Source: Paraburkholderia kirstenboschensis
GTDB lineage: Bacteria; Pseudomonadota; Gammaproteobacteria; Burkholderiales; Burkholderiaceae
DNA length: 64,000 bases
NCBI RefSeq assembly: GCF_904848585.1
Contig: NZ_CAJHCR010000007.1
Location: 62,001 to 126,000 of the forward strand
Reading direction: 5' to 3'
Part shown: one piece after another, positions 7,794 through 16,916 of the stretch
Layout of the letters: the number at the start of each line of letters is the position of its first letter
How positions within the stretch are numbered: the stretch's first letter is position 1
Position numbers and translations under genes: made by a program
Notes under the pieces: model-generated
Told to the model about the DNA's origin: nothing
The model's database searches: none
What the model saw: the letters and a program-made list of their open reading frames with translations, nothing else

Positions 7794-8786
7794 TCAGCCG
7801 CAGGCCGCCGTCGATTCACGGACGATGAGCCTCGGCTCGAACATCGAATGTCCTGTTTCGGCGTGGCCCGCAAGTGCGTCGATCAGTTTTTGCATCGCGA
7901 GCTCGCCCATCTTCTCGCTCTGAATATCGACCGTGGTGAGCGCCGGCGCTGCGTATTCGCCGTACGGAACGTTGTCGACGCCGGTTACCGACAACTCCTG
8001 CGGCACCTTGATACCGAGCGACGCTGCCTCTTTCATGAAGCCAAGCGCGATCAGGTCGTTATAGCAGATCACCGCATGCGGCCTGCGCGGACCGAGCATC
8101 ACGCGCGAACATGCATGTTCGCCGGCATGAGCGGTCGGCGCATGCGCGTCGTAGACGTCGAGCGTCAGACCGGCTTCTTCGAGACACTCGCGTGCGCCTC
8201 GAATCCGCTCGTCGTTGATGCGTGCCTGTCCAAAGCCGAGGTAAGCAATCTGACGATGCCCGAGATTTAGCAGATGCCGCGCGAGCATGTAGGTGGCAAG
8301 CCGGTTGTCGATGCCCACGCTCGGGATCGGCAACGTATCGCTGTGCCGCAACAGCACGAGTGGCTTGCCGAGATCGAGCAACCATTGCGACTCGCTGTCG
8401 GACATGCGCGAACTGAGGATAAGCCCGTCCACGCGCTGCGCAAGCGCTTCGATCAACGGCCGTTCGCGTGCCTGGTTTTCGTCGGTATCGACGAGCAGCA
8501 GCGTGTAATCGTGGCGCAGCGCAATGCGGTTCGCGCCCTTCACGACGTTGGTGAAGTGCGGATTGCTGATGTCGAGAATCGTCAGCCCGATAGCGCGCGT
8601 GCGGCCGGTGATCATGGATCGCGCGAGCGGATTCGAACGGTAGCCGAGTTCTTCGATCGCGGCCTTCAGTCGAGCCTCGACCGGCGCGGAGAAGCGCTGC
8701 GCGCCGTTCATGTACTTCGACACGGTTGCGACCGAGACACCCGCAGCGGCAGCGACGTCGCGAATAGTTGGAGAAAGTTTTTTCAT
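7794..8786 (-). CDS. LacI-family transcriptional regulator of the hexuronate locus
   Basis: A 330-residue regulator with an N-terminal helix-turn-helix (TIRDVAAAAGVSVATVSKYMNG, residues 7-28), a hinge helix region (NPLARSMITGRT), and a periplasmic-binding-like ligand domain (IGLTILDISNPHFTNVVKGAN onward). It is divergent from uronate dehydrogenase, and two candidate operators lie in the shared intergenic region. The likely effector is a uronate or an early oxidation product. It probably represses itself, uronate dehydrogenase, the transporter and the lipoprotein; this is inferred from the distribution of the operator sequence. Confidence 0.92.
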   Translation of the reverse strand: MKKLSPTIRDVAAAAGVSVATVSKYMNGAQRFSAPVEARLKAAIEELGYRSNPLARSMITGRTRAIGLTILDISNPHFTNVVKGANRIALRHDYTLLLVDTDENQARERPLIEALAQRVDGLILSSRMSDSESQWLLDLGKPLVLLRHSDTLPIPSVGIDNRLATYMLARHLLNLGHRQIAYLGFGQARINDERIRGARECLEEAGLTLDVYDAHAPTAHAGEHACSRVMLGPRRPHAVICYNDLIALGFMKEAASLGIKVPQELSVTGVDNVPYGEYAAPALTTVDIQSEKMGELAMQKLIDALAGHAETGHSMFEPRLIVRESTAACG

Positions 8787-8800
8787 CCCGAACCCGAAGG

Positions 8801-8810
8801 TAACGTTTTC
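8801..8810. promoter_or_regulatory. Candidate LacI-family operator 3 (lacI promoter)
   Basis: TAACGTTTTC with flank AAGG on the left, giving AGGTAACGTTTTCTC, similar to operators 2 and 4. It lies 15 bp upstream of the regulator ATG (8786), a position suited to autorepression. Confidence 0.55.
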
Positions 8811-8913
8811 TCTTTGTTAACCGATTGTCGCAGAAAAGACCGCATATGCGGGCCTTTCGGGTTCGCTGAGATGTTCACTAACACTCGGCATACCGTCGAT
8901 TTGCTCGCTGTCA

Positions 8914-8923
8914 AAAACGTTTA
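8914..8923. promoter_or_regulatory. Candidate LacI-family operator 4 (udh promoter)
   Basis: AAAACGTTTA followed by CCTAACC. The reverse complement AGGTAAACGTTTT aligns with operators 2 and 3. It lies 36 bp upstream of the uronate dehydrogenase start (8959). Confidence 0.6.
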
Positions 8924-8958
8924 CCTAACCAACCACGCTACTTGCAGGAGTTTCACCG

Positions 8959-9810
8959 ATGAGCCAAACGATGACTCAACCCGACGCCGGAACACGCAAG
9001 CCCTTCGGGCGTCTGCTTCTGACGGGCGCCGCCGGAAATCTGGGCCGCCAGTTGCGCGGCGCACTCGCCGAATGGGCCGATGTCGTTCGTGTGACAGACA
9101 TTGCGAGCCTGGGCGAGCCCGCGCCGCATGAGGAGACGAGCGTGGTGGATCTCGCGGACCGGGCAGCGGTCATGCAACTGGTGGAAGGCGTGGACGCAAT
9201 CGTGCATCTGGGCGGCATTTCAATCGACGCCCCTTTCGACGACCTGCTCGGCGCGAACATTGCCGGCACGTACAACCTCTATGAGGCGGCGCGCAAACAC
9301 GGCGTGCAGCGCATTGCGTTCGCAAGTTCGAACCACGTCATCGGCTTTCATCCCGTAACCGAAGTAATCGACGCCGATGCGCCGCAACGCCCCGACACCT
9401 TATATGGCGTGACCAAGTGCTTCGGCGAGGCGCTTTCGCGCTACTACTACGATCGCTTCGGTATCGAGACGGTGTGCATGCGCATCGGCTCGTCGTTCGA
9501 AGAGCCGAAGAACCCGCGGATGCTCGTCACGTACCTGAGCTATCGCGACTTGATCGAACTCGTGCGCTGCTCGCTGTTCACGAACCGAGTGGGGCATGTG
9601 GTGGTGTACGGCGCGTCGGACAATCCGGTCAAGTGGTGGGACAACACCAAGGCCAGTTTCCTTGGCTTCAATCCGCGCGACAGTTCCGCGCCGTTTGCAG
9701 CACGCTTCGCGGCAACCGCGCCTGACGGCTCGCGCGACGACCCGGCGCAGCGCTTTCAAGGTGGACCGTTCGTGCTGGGCGAGCCGCTCGAGCGTGAAAA
9801 CTCGCGATAG
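8959..9810 (+). CDS. udh: Uronate dehydrogenase (NAD-dependent, SDR/epimerase fold)
   Basis: A 283-residue extended short-chain dehydrogenase. It oxidises D-galacturonate or D-glucuronate to the aldarolactone, the first step of the oxidative uronate pathway. The NAD-binding motif TGAAGNLG is at residues 22-29 and the catalytic pair Tyr149/Lys153 is in LYGVTK, with a Ser-containing SSNHVIG at 123-129. The segments HLGGISIDAPFDDLLGANI and NPVKWWDN are typical of Udh rather than of sugar epimerases. Start ATG follows GCAGGAG. It is divergent from the LacI gene with two operators between them. Its product would be used by the glucarate dehydratase operon at 26677-30470. Confidence 0.9.
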   Translation: MSQTMTQPDAGTRKPFGRLLLTGAAGNLGRQLRGALAEWADVVRVTDIASLGEPAPHEETSVVDLADRAAVMQLVEGVDAIVHLGGISIDAPFDDLLGANIAGTYNLYEAARKHGVQRIAFASSNHVIGFHPVTEVIDADAPQRPDTLYGVTKCFGEALSRYYYDRFGIETVCMRIGSSFEEPKNPRMLVTYLSYRDLIELVRCSLFTNRVGHVVVYGASDNPVKWWDNTKASFLGFNPRDSSAPFAARFAATAPDGSRDDPAQRFQGGPFVLGEPLERENSR

Positions 9811-9870
9811 CGCGTCAACGTAGCGCAGTGTGTGCTCACAGCGCCGCGTGCAGGCATGCAACGCACGGCG

Positions 9871-11064
9871 CTAATACGCCGAGCGCGCCATATCGTTCGC
9901 AGAGTGGCTCACGCGTTCCGTCCGCGCCAGTTCGATCCGGCATTTGCCGGCTCGTTTCGCGCGATACAGCATTGCGTCCGCGCCGGCCAGCGCGTCGCTC
10001 AGACTCTCCGCCTGAGCGCATTCGTTGATGCCGGCGCTGAACGCATAGGCCAGCTTGCCATTTGCAGCCGGCAGCGGGCAACTGACGGCGGCGAGCATGC
10101 TGCCGACCAGTCGAGCCGCTTCCGCCATCGACGTATGCGGGAAAAGTATCGCGAACTCCTCGCCGCCCAAGCGACCGAACACGTCACCGGCACGCATGTG
10201 CCGATGCACCTCGGCGCCGAAGTCGGCAAGAACGCGGTCGCCTGTGGCATGCCCGTATCTATCGTTGATGGTTTTGAAATCGTCGATGTCGATGATCGCG
10301 ACGCACAGTTCAGTGTGCGCCGCGCGTGCCGTCTGCGAAAGCGTAGCGCCGCGAGTCATGAATGCGCGACGCACCAGGGCGCCGGTCAACTCGTCGAAAC
10401 TGGCCAGCTTCTCGACCTGTTGCATCAGACGGTCGTTGGCTACCATCACGAGGCCGATCGACAGGAGCGGCAATGAAAGAATGCTGATGCCGAGAAAGGC
10501 GAAATCCGGAGCGACATGCGTCGGCCAGGTTATCGACGGATCGGCGAAGAAAGCGTTCCGAACGCCCCGCGCGAAGTACACGATTCCGCCGACAAGCGCC
10601 GCGCAAAGCACGAGCCAGTAGCCGTATTGCGGCCGCTCACGCACACGCGAACTCCAGAGCGTCCACCCTACGGCGATGCGCGCATACGCAAGCGCGAACG
10701 ACATGGCCGCGGCTCTCGCACTGACGTTCGGCGACTCCCACGTCCAGTACACCACGGCGCCCACGAACACACCTAACGCGAGATGCTCGCCTGTCCGGCA
10801 CGGCGGCTTGCCGACGAACGCGCGGCAACCTTGCAGCATGAGTAGTGCGCCGCCAAGCACGAGCATGCACGATGCAAGCATCACGGCCGCCGAAGGGCGA
10901 GCATGCGCGAGAAACAGCACCCCGGATGCGACGGCGAACAGGCAATGCGCGGCAAGCCAGCGACGTAATCCGGCCACCTTACATCGCGCAAGGTAACCCA
11001 GCACAGCCGCGCTCGATAGACATGAGACGAACAAGGTAGCGAGCAGCGCAAGGGAACTGGACAT
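9871..11064 (-). CDS. Membrane-bound diguanylate cyclase (GGDEF protein)
   Basis: A 397-residue protein that would make cyclic di-GMP. Residues 1-215 form about six or seven hydrophobic segments, with no recognised sensor domain. The GGDEF domain occupies about residues 230-385: FDELTGALVRRAFM, then AIIDIDDFKTINDRYGHATGDRVL, and the active-site signature GGEEF. The metal- and substrate-binding residues look intact, so catalysis is expected. No EAL domain is present. Convergent with udh and apparently single. Confidence 0.92.
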   Translation of the reverse strand: MSSSLALLATLFVSCLSSAAVLGYLARCKVAGLRRWLAAHCLFAVASGVLFLAHARPSAAVMLASCMLVLGGALLMLQGCRAFVGKPPCRTGEHLALGVFVGAVVYWTWESPNVSARAAAMSFALAYARIAVGWTLWSSRVRERPQYGYWLVLCAALVGGIVYFARGVRNAFFADPSITWPTHVAPDFAFLGISILSLPLLSIGLVMVANDRLMQQVEKLASFDELTGALVRRAFMTRGATLSQTARAAHTELCVAIIDIDDFKTINDRYGHATGDRVLADFGAEVHRHMRAGDVFGRLGGEEFAILFPHTSMAEAARLVGSMLAAVSCPLPAANGKLAYAFSAGINECAQAESLSDALAGADAMLYRAKRAGKCRIELARTERVSHSANDMARSAY

Positions 11065-11231
11065 GGTCTTTTGGCATTATTGTTGGCCGCACACGCGGCG
11101 TGCGGCCTTTGATTTTTCTATAGCGTCCGTTGGCACAGCCCTCGTCCGGACAGACTTTGTTTCGATGCTGCCGCTCTCCCGGCATCCAGTGCGTCGGCAA
11201 TAGTGTGCGCGACTCGCGCCTGGGCGCCGTG

Positions 11232-12248
11232 CTATCGGTCCTTTCTTCGTCGAAAGGCCCACCAGGCCGTCAGTCCCGTGAAGCAGGCCACGAGCACCAC
11301 CATCACCCAGAAACCGTGGTGGTTCTCGGCAAACGGAATGCCGCCCACATTCATACCGAAGAACCCCGCGACGATGTTGATCGGCATGGCGAGAACCGTG
11401 ACCAGGGTGAGCGTGAATAGCGTACGGTTATTCTGTTCTTCCAGCCGGGAAATGATCTCTTCTTGCAATAGCCTCACACGTTCGATCAGACCTGCCATGT
11501 CGGAGAGCACGACTGAAAACTCTTCCGTCGATTCACGCAAATCCTGCACGTCTTCAGGATGAAGCCAGCGAGGCGGTCTTGCGAGCAGGCGAAAAATTGC
11601 ACCCGGCTCTGGCGCAAGCATCCGCTGCAAACGAGTCAGCATGCGTCGCATCGCGCCGAGATCGAGCCGGTTTTGCGTGGGCCGCTGAGAGAGAAACCGG
11701 TCTTCGATACGATCCACATCCGCGCTCGTGCGGCGGACGATCTGCACGAGCAGGTCGGCCTGGTCGCGCATCAGATGGACGAGCAGCTCCACCGGCGAGC
11801 GGAACACTTCCCCTTCTTTCACCGACGCGCGCAACCGGTCCACGGAACGCAGCGGCTTCAGACGCGCCGTCACGATGATTCGCTGGTGCGCGTAAATCCA
11901 TAACGTGGCGATCTCCGACGGAATGAACTCGAGATTGAACATGACGTCGTTGACCACCGCGCGCAGCGCGCCGTCTGCCTGTTCGATGCGCGTCGAGTGC
12001 GAACCCTCCTGCAACGCGTCGAAAAAAGTCTCGGGCAAATCTAGCTGCGCTCGCATCCAGCGTTCGCTCGCGCTGTGCGCGAGGTTGAAATGCAGCCATA
12101 GAAATTCGTCGGTGTGCGGCGCATGCAGCCATTCGAGCGCGTCATCGGCGGAAATGGGCCGGCCCGGTTGCGTCGGCGAAAAGACAAAGCCGCACACGAT
12201 GCCGGAGGAATCCGAGCCGTAAGTTTGCAGCAGAAGTTCAGATTTCAT
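11232..12248 (-). CDS. CorA-family divalent metal transporter, ZntB-like
   Basis: A 338-residue 2-TM-GxN transporter. The long soluble N-terminal part (residues 1-275) has the helical funnel including the stretch LQRMLAPEPGAIFRLLARPPRWL. Two C-terminal membrane helices follow, with the pore signature GMNVGG at residue 298. The sequence GMNVGGIPF is usual in ZntB rather than in CorA magnesium channels, so zinc (efflux or proton-coupled uptake) is the likely substrate. Transcribed alone; the next gene upstream is divergent. Confidence 0.85.
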   Translation of the reverse strand: MKSELLLQTYGSDSSGIVCGFVFSPTQPGRPISADDALEWLHAPHTDEFLWLHFNLAHSASERWMRAQLDLPETFFDALQEGSHSTRIEQADGALRAVVNDVMFNLEFIPSEIATLWIYAHQRIIVTARLKPLRSVDRLRASVKEGEVFRSPVELLVHLMRDQADLLVQIVRRTSADVDRIEDRFLSQRPTQNRLDLGAMRRMLTRLQRMLAPEPGAIFRLLARPPRWLHPEDVQDLRESTEEFSVVLSDMAGLIERVRLLQEEIISRLEEQNNRTLFTLTLVTVLAMPINIVAGFFGMNVGGIPFAENHHGFWVMVVLVACFTGLTAWWAFRRRKDR

Positions 12249-12391
12249 AAGTCGTCCAATGTCTGCTTCCGCTTCAGGTTTATAACAACCCGCAATTTAC
12301 CAGCCGAAGATGAAGCCGCGATGGCCGCCATCACCTGGTCACGCGATAGTCATATTGCCTTGGAATCACCGGAGTATGGCGATTTCTGATT

Positions 12392-12403
12392 GAGCAATTG
12401 CTC
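12392..12403. promoter_or_regulatory. Perfect 12-bp palindrome upstream of chemoreceptor
   Basis: GAGCAATTGCTC lies in the 359-bp gap between the ZntB-like gene and the chemoreceptor gene (12608), about 205 bp before its ATG. It could be a regulator site; no regulator is assigned. No sigma-28 promoter of good quality was found in the gap, and nothing else was recognised. Confidence 0.25.
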
Positions 12404-12607
12404 CATAGCGAATATCAATGACGCGCAAACCTTTGCGCTTGCATTGCCACAAGTAGTCGCCCTATTGCCGCCGCACCGCGGGCCGTTATTGCGTTTAGCA
12501 TCGGCGCAAATGATTGGGATCGTGCGCTGCTGCCCCTTCGTGTTAAAGGGAATCGAAAGCCTTTACTTAGTTTTCGGCCAGAAAAGTGGCGACTGGAGTC
12601 CAAGATC

Positions 12608-14362
12608 ATGAATTTTCGTAACCTGTCGGAAAAGGCCAAGCTGGCTGTCGCATTCGGTTCACTGGCTGTCGTCGTGCTGATCGTCTCGGCGATATCGCTG
12701 AAAGCGCTCAACGACGCGAACGAGCGCTTCACCGGCTTTATGAGTGGCGTCGATGCGCGCGCGCGGATGGCCGAGTCGGTGCGAAACGCCGTCGACGACC
12801 GTGCAATGGCAGTGCGCAACCTGGTGCTGGTTTCGTCACCTGCCGACATCGAACTCGAAAAGGCCGCCGTGCTCGATGCCGAGAAACGAGTGGAGAGCAA
12901 CCTTGAGAAATTCAGTGCGATGGTGGCGAGCGCACAGGACATGACCGACAAGGCCCGTGCTCTGGCTGGCGAGATATCGCGGATCGAACAGCTTTACCGA
13001 CCGGTCGCGCTAGAGATCGACAGGCTCGCCGTGAACGGGCAACACGAGGCCGCGATCGCGGAAATCGCGGGCAAGTGCAGGCCATTGCTCACCGCATTGA
13101 TCAAGGCTTCGAATGCATACGCCGACGCCACGCATGATCATGCGATGCAGTTGGCGCAGGAATCGGCGGAACAGTTTGTACATCAGCGCAACCTGCTGAT
13201 CGCGTTCTGTTTCGGTGCTATTGCGCTCGCTGTCGCGGCCGGAATCGTCATCACGCGCGGCTTGCTGCGTGCGCTTGGCGCCGAGCCGGTCGAGCTTGCG
13301 GAAGTCACGCGGCGCGTCGCGGAGGGCGACTTGCGCTCGGTTCCTGGAGCGAGCAATGCACCGGCAGGAAGCGTACTTGCATCGATGGGCGAGATGCAGT
13401 CGAGCCTCGTTCGTCTGATCGGCAATGTCCGCAACGCGGCGGACAGCATCGCGACAGGCTCGAGTGAGATTGCGTCGGGCAACGTGGATCTGTCGTCGCG
13501 CACGGAGCAGCAGGCGTCGTCCCTTCAGGAGACTGCGTCGAGCATGGAAGAGTTGACCGCCACCGTCAAACAGAACGCCGAAAACGCCCAGCAGGCGAGC
13601 ACCTTGTCCGCCAATGCATCCGAAGTCGCGTTGAAGGGCAATGGCGTCGTCGGCCAGATGGTGGGGACGATGGGCGAGATCAGCGCCAACTCCACGCGTA
13701 TCGCCGAGATCACCGGCATGATCGAAGGCATTGCGTTCCAGACGAATATCCTGGCGCTCAATGCCGCCGTCGAAGCCGCGCGTGCGGGCGAACAGGGGCG
13801 CGGCTTTGCGGTGGTGGCAAGCGAGGTGCGCAACCTCGCGCAGCGCTCGTCGAGCGCGGCAAAAGAGATCAAGGATCTGATCAGCACGTCCGTGCAGAAG
13901 ATCCAGGACGGCTCGTCACTCGCCGACAAGGCGGGAATGACAATGGCGGACGTCACGCAGGCCGTCGCGCGCGTGACCGACATCATGGGCGAAATCGCGG
14001 CGGCCTCGGCCGAACAAAGCCGCGGCATCGAACAGGTCAACCAGGCAATCACGCAGATGGACGAGGTCACTCAGCAGAATGCCGCGCTGGTGGAAGAAGC
14101 GGCGGCCGCGTCCAAATCGCTCGAAGATCAGGGCCGGCAGTTGAATCAGTCGGTGTCGTTCTTCCGTCTCGAAGGCGCCGCGGTGTCGGCACCGCAGGTG
14201 TCCTCCGCTGCGCCTCATGCACGAAGCGCCTCTGCGAACAACAGGGCTATCGCGAACAAACGCACTTCGGCGGCCACCTTGCGCCCCGCTACGGCCGCTG
14301 CGGTTGGGGCTGGCAGCGCGGCCGGAGCTGCAACCCGATCGGACGGCTGGGATACCTTCTAA
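12608..14362 (+). CDS. Methyl-accepting chemotaxis protein, Tar-like with CheR-docking tail
   Basis: A 584-residue transmembrane chemoreceptor. The first membrane helix is at about residues 11-31 and the periplasmic four-helix-bundle type sensor region runs to about 190. The second helix (LLIAFCFGAIALAVAAGIVI) precedes a HAMP domain. The methylation and signalling bundle follows, with the conserved hairpin tip EGIAFQTNILALNAAVEAARAGEQGRGFAVVASEVR. The protein ends GWDTF after a flexible Ala-rich linker. This resembles the NWETF pentapeptide that recruits CheR/CheB, so it is probably a high-abundance type receptor. Ligand unknown. Confidence 0.93.
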   Translation: MNFRNLSEKAKLAVAFGSLAVVVLIVSAISLKALNDANERFTGFMSGVDARARMAESVRNAVDDRAMAVRNLVLVSSPADIELEKAAVLDAEKRVESNLEKFSAMVASAQDMTDKARALAGEISRIEQLYRPVALEIDRLAVNGQHEAAIAEIAGKCRPLLTALIKASNAYADATHDHAMQLAQESAEQFVHQRNLLIAFCFGAIALAVAAGIVITRGLLRALGAEPVELAEVTRRVAEGDLRSVPGASNAPAGSVLASMGEMQSSLVRLIGNVRNAADSIATGSSEIASGNVDLSSRTEQQASSLQETASSMEELTATVKQNAENAQQASTLSANASEVALKGNGVVGQMVGTMGEISANSTRIAEITGMIEGIAFQTNILALNAAVEAARAGEQGRGFAVVASEVRNLAQRSSSAAKEIKDLISTSVQKIQDGSSLADKAGMTMADVTQAVARVTDIMGEIAAASAEQSRGIEQVNQAITQMDEVTQQNAALVEEAAAASKSLEDQGRQLNQSVSFFRLEGAAVSAPQVSSAAPHARSASANNRAIANKRTSAATLRPATAAAVGAGSAAGAATRSDGWDTF

Positions 14363-14473
14363 ACGTTGTCCAGCGCCTCAGGCGCTTATTCAGGCGAGTG
14401 GCAGCCGGCGGTCTGCCGTTCGCTTTGTCGGAGTGCCGCGCATTCGCCGTTCGGTTGCCGGGCGGCAAACGGC

Positions 14474-15436
14474 TTACCGCTTCGGTGCCGTCACCAGTTG
14501 CAGCGGCGTTTCTATCGTCCGCGACAGTTCGCGCTGCTTTCTCTGCTCAGTCACGGCTTTCAACGCAACGTCCATGCCGAACACGGCCTGCCGGTCTGCG
14601 AACTGATTGACCGTGGCTAGCACGCGGCCGTCGGCAAGCAACGGCTTGATCGCTTCAATCGCGTTGTAGCCGGTGATGTAGATGCCGCCCGTTCGGCCTG
14701 CGTCGCGAACAGCGTCCGCCGCGCCCATTGCCATGTTGTCGTTCGCGCATAGCAAGCCGCGAATCTGCGGATGCTGGCCGAGCATTTTCGTCGCGACGTC
14801 GCGGCCCTTGCCATACTCCCAATCCGCAGCTTGGGTCGCGACCACTTGCATGCCCGCCGTGCTCATGACTTCCTTGTAGCCGGCCGTGCGTTCCTGTGCG
14901 TTGCGGTCCGCGGCGATGCCCTCGATGATCCCCACCTGGTCGCCGGCCTGAAGCCGCTCGGTAAGATAGTTCGCCACCAGCGTCGCACCCTTGCGATTGT
15001 CCGGTCCGACGAACGGCACGGAGATCTTCGCGGCGTCCTGCAATGCGTCGTCGAGCGGGTTGTCGATGCTCACCACGATGATGCCCGCCTTGATCGCGCG
15101 CGCCACCACGGCCGTCAGTGCTTTGGAGCCGGACGGCGCAATCACGATCGCGTTCATCTTTGCCTTGATCAGATCCTCGACGATACGGATCTGTCCGGCC
15201 GTGTCAGTCTCCGTCGCGGTACCGCGAACCGTCAACGCGAATTGCGACGCGTAATGCAGCTGATAGTTTTTTGCCGCATTAGCCATCGCGACCGTGAAGG
15301 GATCGTTGAGCGACTTCAGCACGAGCGCGATCTTCGGCGTGCCGCCTTCCACCGTTGCCGCACCGGCCGCTCGCGTGAGACCGGCGGCAGCCAGAGCACC
15401 GGCGATCAGCACGCGGCGGCGCATTCCCTGCGTCAT
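14474..15436 (-). CDS. Periplasmic sugar-binding protein (ribose/galactose family), orphan
   Basis: A 320-residue periplasmic binding protein of the RbsB type. Start at 15436 follows GGAGAG and gives a signal peptide (MRRRVLIAGALAAAGLTRAAGA). The mature domain has the family pattern: KIALVLKSLNDPFTVAMANAAKNY, IVIAPSGSKALTAVVARAIKAGIIVVSIDNP, CANDNMAMGAADAVRDAG and TGYNAIEAIKPLLADGRVLATVNQ. No permease or ATPase is adjacent: it sits between a chemoreceptor and an LRR-kinase gene. It may serve a transporter encoded elsewhere, or present a sugar to the neighbouring chemoreceptor; the latter is only suggested by position. Confidence 0.88.
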   Translation of the reverse strand: MTQGMRRRVLIAGALAAAGLTRAAGAATVEGGTPKIALVLKSLNDPFTVAMANAAKNYQLHYASQFALTVRGTATETDTAGQIRIVEDLIKAKMNAIVIAPSGSKALTAVVARAIKAGIIVVSIDNPLDDALQDAAKISVPFVGPDNRKGATLVANYLTERLQAGDQVGIIEGIAADRNAQERTAGYKEVMSTAGMQVVATQAADWEYGKGRDVATKMLGQHPQIRGLLCANDNMAMGAADAVRDAGRTGGIYITGYNAIEAIKPLLADGRVLATVNQFADRQAVFGMDVALKAVTEQRKQRELSRTIETPLQLVTAPKR

Positions 15437-15530
15437 GGTTTCTCTCCTTGCCGGCGGCGCTCGACAACAGCATCGACGCCAACGGATGAATGCGAGCTGG
15501 CTGGCCCGCAAGCGTCTTGCAAGTTCAGCA

Positions 15531-16916
15531 TCATCGAGCCTTCAGCGCGCGGAGATCCGATGCGATCTGCTCGAAAAGCGGCCGGCTTTGAACGTCTTCG
15601 CTCAGGCAACTGTCTCTCAGCACCGCGAGCTTTTCAGCGACGCGGTGTTGCGCACCAGGATCGCCTACATGGCGCTGATCGCTACGATCGCAACGATTGC
15701 TCCCGTCGCTCCCATCGCAACGGTCGATCAACTCATCGAGCAGACAACCAAACGCTCGCACTTCCAGACGTTCGAGCGCAACGCTGCGTTCGCGGTTGTC
15801 CGTCGAATAGAAAGATGCGGCGCCGAAGTCTCCTAACAATACACGTGCCTGGCCGTCATGCAGAATGTTGTGCGCGTACAGGTCGCCGTGCATCACGCCC
15901 CGCCGGTGCAAGTGACACGCGGCAGATGCAATGCCATGCGCCATATCCACGACGTCGGCGACTTCGAAGCGTGCGCCCGCCGCGTAAATGTCCCGCGTGC
16001 ACGACTCGAAGCTCGGTGGCCCAGCCAGATTGCGAAATTGCGGCTCGATCAGTTCCATCACGAGGCCGTGCGCGTTTGCCGGATGATCTTTTACTTTCCC
16101 CGCGACCGCAATCAGGTTCGCGTGATCGCCGGCCCGGATGCAGGCCGCCATTTCGCAGTCGGGCAAACCGTCGCTCGTGACGGCGCCTTTGAACAGCTTG
16201 ACCGCGACGGACCGCGATGCGCCACCCCGCCCGCGTAGGTCGGCGCGGTAGATCACACCCGAGGCGCCCTCGCCCAATTGCTCCTGCAGGCGCAAATCGT
16301 CCCAGCCAATTTCGCCGATGGGCGTATCGGTCAACGCGGCAGCTTCCAATGTGTCGCCGAACGGATTGCCGGCATATGCGAGCCACGCGAGCCGCGGCAT
16401 GCGAAATAGCCATGCCGGCAATTCGTCGAGCCGATTCGCCGCAAGCCGCAGCAACTCCAGCCGCGAACACCCGGCCAGTTCTTCCGGAAGAAAACGCAGA
16501 CGATTGCCAGCCAGCATCAACTTTTGCAAATGTGCGCAGTTACCGATTTCCGGCGGTAACGCATCGATCTGATTGTCCGTGAGGATCAGCCAACGCAGCC
16601 GCGGCGGCAGCGCATGGCCGGCAACCGTACCGATGCGATTCGCCTTGAAGCCGACCATGCTCAATTGCTGGCATTGCCCGAGTACTTCGGGCAACTCGGT
16701 GAACGGATTGTTGGACGCAAACAGAATGCGCAACTTGTGGAGCCGCGCGAAATCGTCAGGCAATGCCGACAGCGCATTGCCGGAGAGATCGAGAATTTCG
16801 AGCGTGTCGGCGAGGTCGAAAACCTCGCGCGGAAACTCAGTGAGCCCGCACGCGAGTTTCAGTTGGCGTGCGCCCGATAGCTGTCCCGCTCGCAGTTGTT
16901 CCAGTGTTGTTGTCAC
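15531..16916 (-). CDS. Leucine-rich-repeat protein kinase, eukaryotic-like
   Basis: A 461-residue two-domain protein. Residues 35-185 contain about six leucine-rich repeats (LEILDLSGNALSALPDDFARLHKLRILFASNNPFTELPEVL). The kinase domain follows from about 207: glycine loop LGEGASGVIY (214-223), catalytic Lys240 in VAVKLF, catalytic loop HGDLYAHNIL with Asp345/Asn350 (Gly replaces the Arg of HRD), and DFG at 363-365. An active enzyme is therefore plausible. There is no membrane segment or signal, so it should be cytoplasmic. An in-frame 9-bp repeat encodes the Asp/Ser-rich stretch at 398-413. No phosphatase or substrate gene is adjacent. Confidence 0.88.
   Translation of the reverse strand: MTTTLEQLRAGQLSGARQLKLACGLTEFPREVFDLADTLEILDLSGNALSALPDDFARLHKLRILFASNNPFTELPEVLGQCQQLSMVGFKANRIGTVAGHALPPRLRWLILTDNQIDALPPEIGNCAHLQKLMLAGNRLRFLPEELAGCSRLELLRLAANRLDELPAWLFRMPRLAWLAYAGNPFGDTLEAAALTDTPIGEIGWDDLRLQEQLGEGASGVIYRADLRGRGGASRSVAVKLFKGAVTSDGLPDCEMAACIRAGDHANLIAVAGKVKDHPANAHGLVMELIEPQFRNLAGPPSFESCTRDIYAAGARFEVADVVDMAHGIASAACHLHRRGVMHGDLYAHNILHDGQARVLLGDFGAASFYSTDNRERSVALERLEVRAFGCLLDELIDRCDGSDGSNRCDRSDQRHVGDPGAQHRVAEKLAVLRDSCLSEDVQSRPLFEQIASDLRALKAR
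15680..15724. repeat. Five imperfect 9-bp tandem repeats inside the LRR-kinase gene
   Basis: Units CGCTACGAT, CGCAACGAT, TGCTCCCGT, CGCTCCCAT and CGCAACGGT follow one another without gaps. They encode three-residue units (such as RCD, GSD, GSN) in a loop near the C-terminal end of the kinase domain. Copy-number change would keep the frame. Confidence 0.6.

Noticed and set aside
12390..12611. 73-aa plus-strand frame before the chemoreceptor
   Set aside because: TTG start without ribosome site, atypical codon use; treated as non-coding leader.
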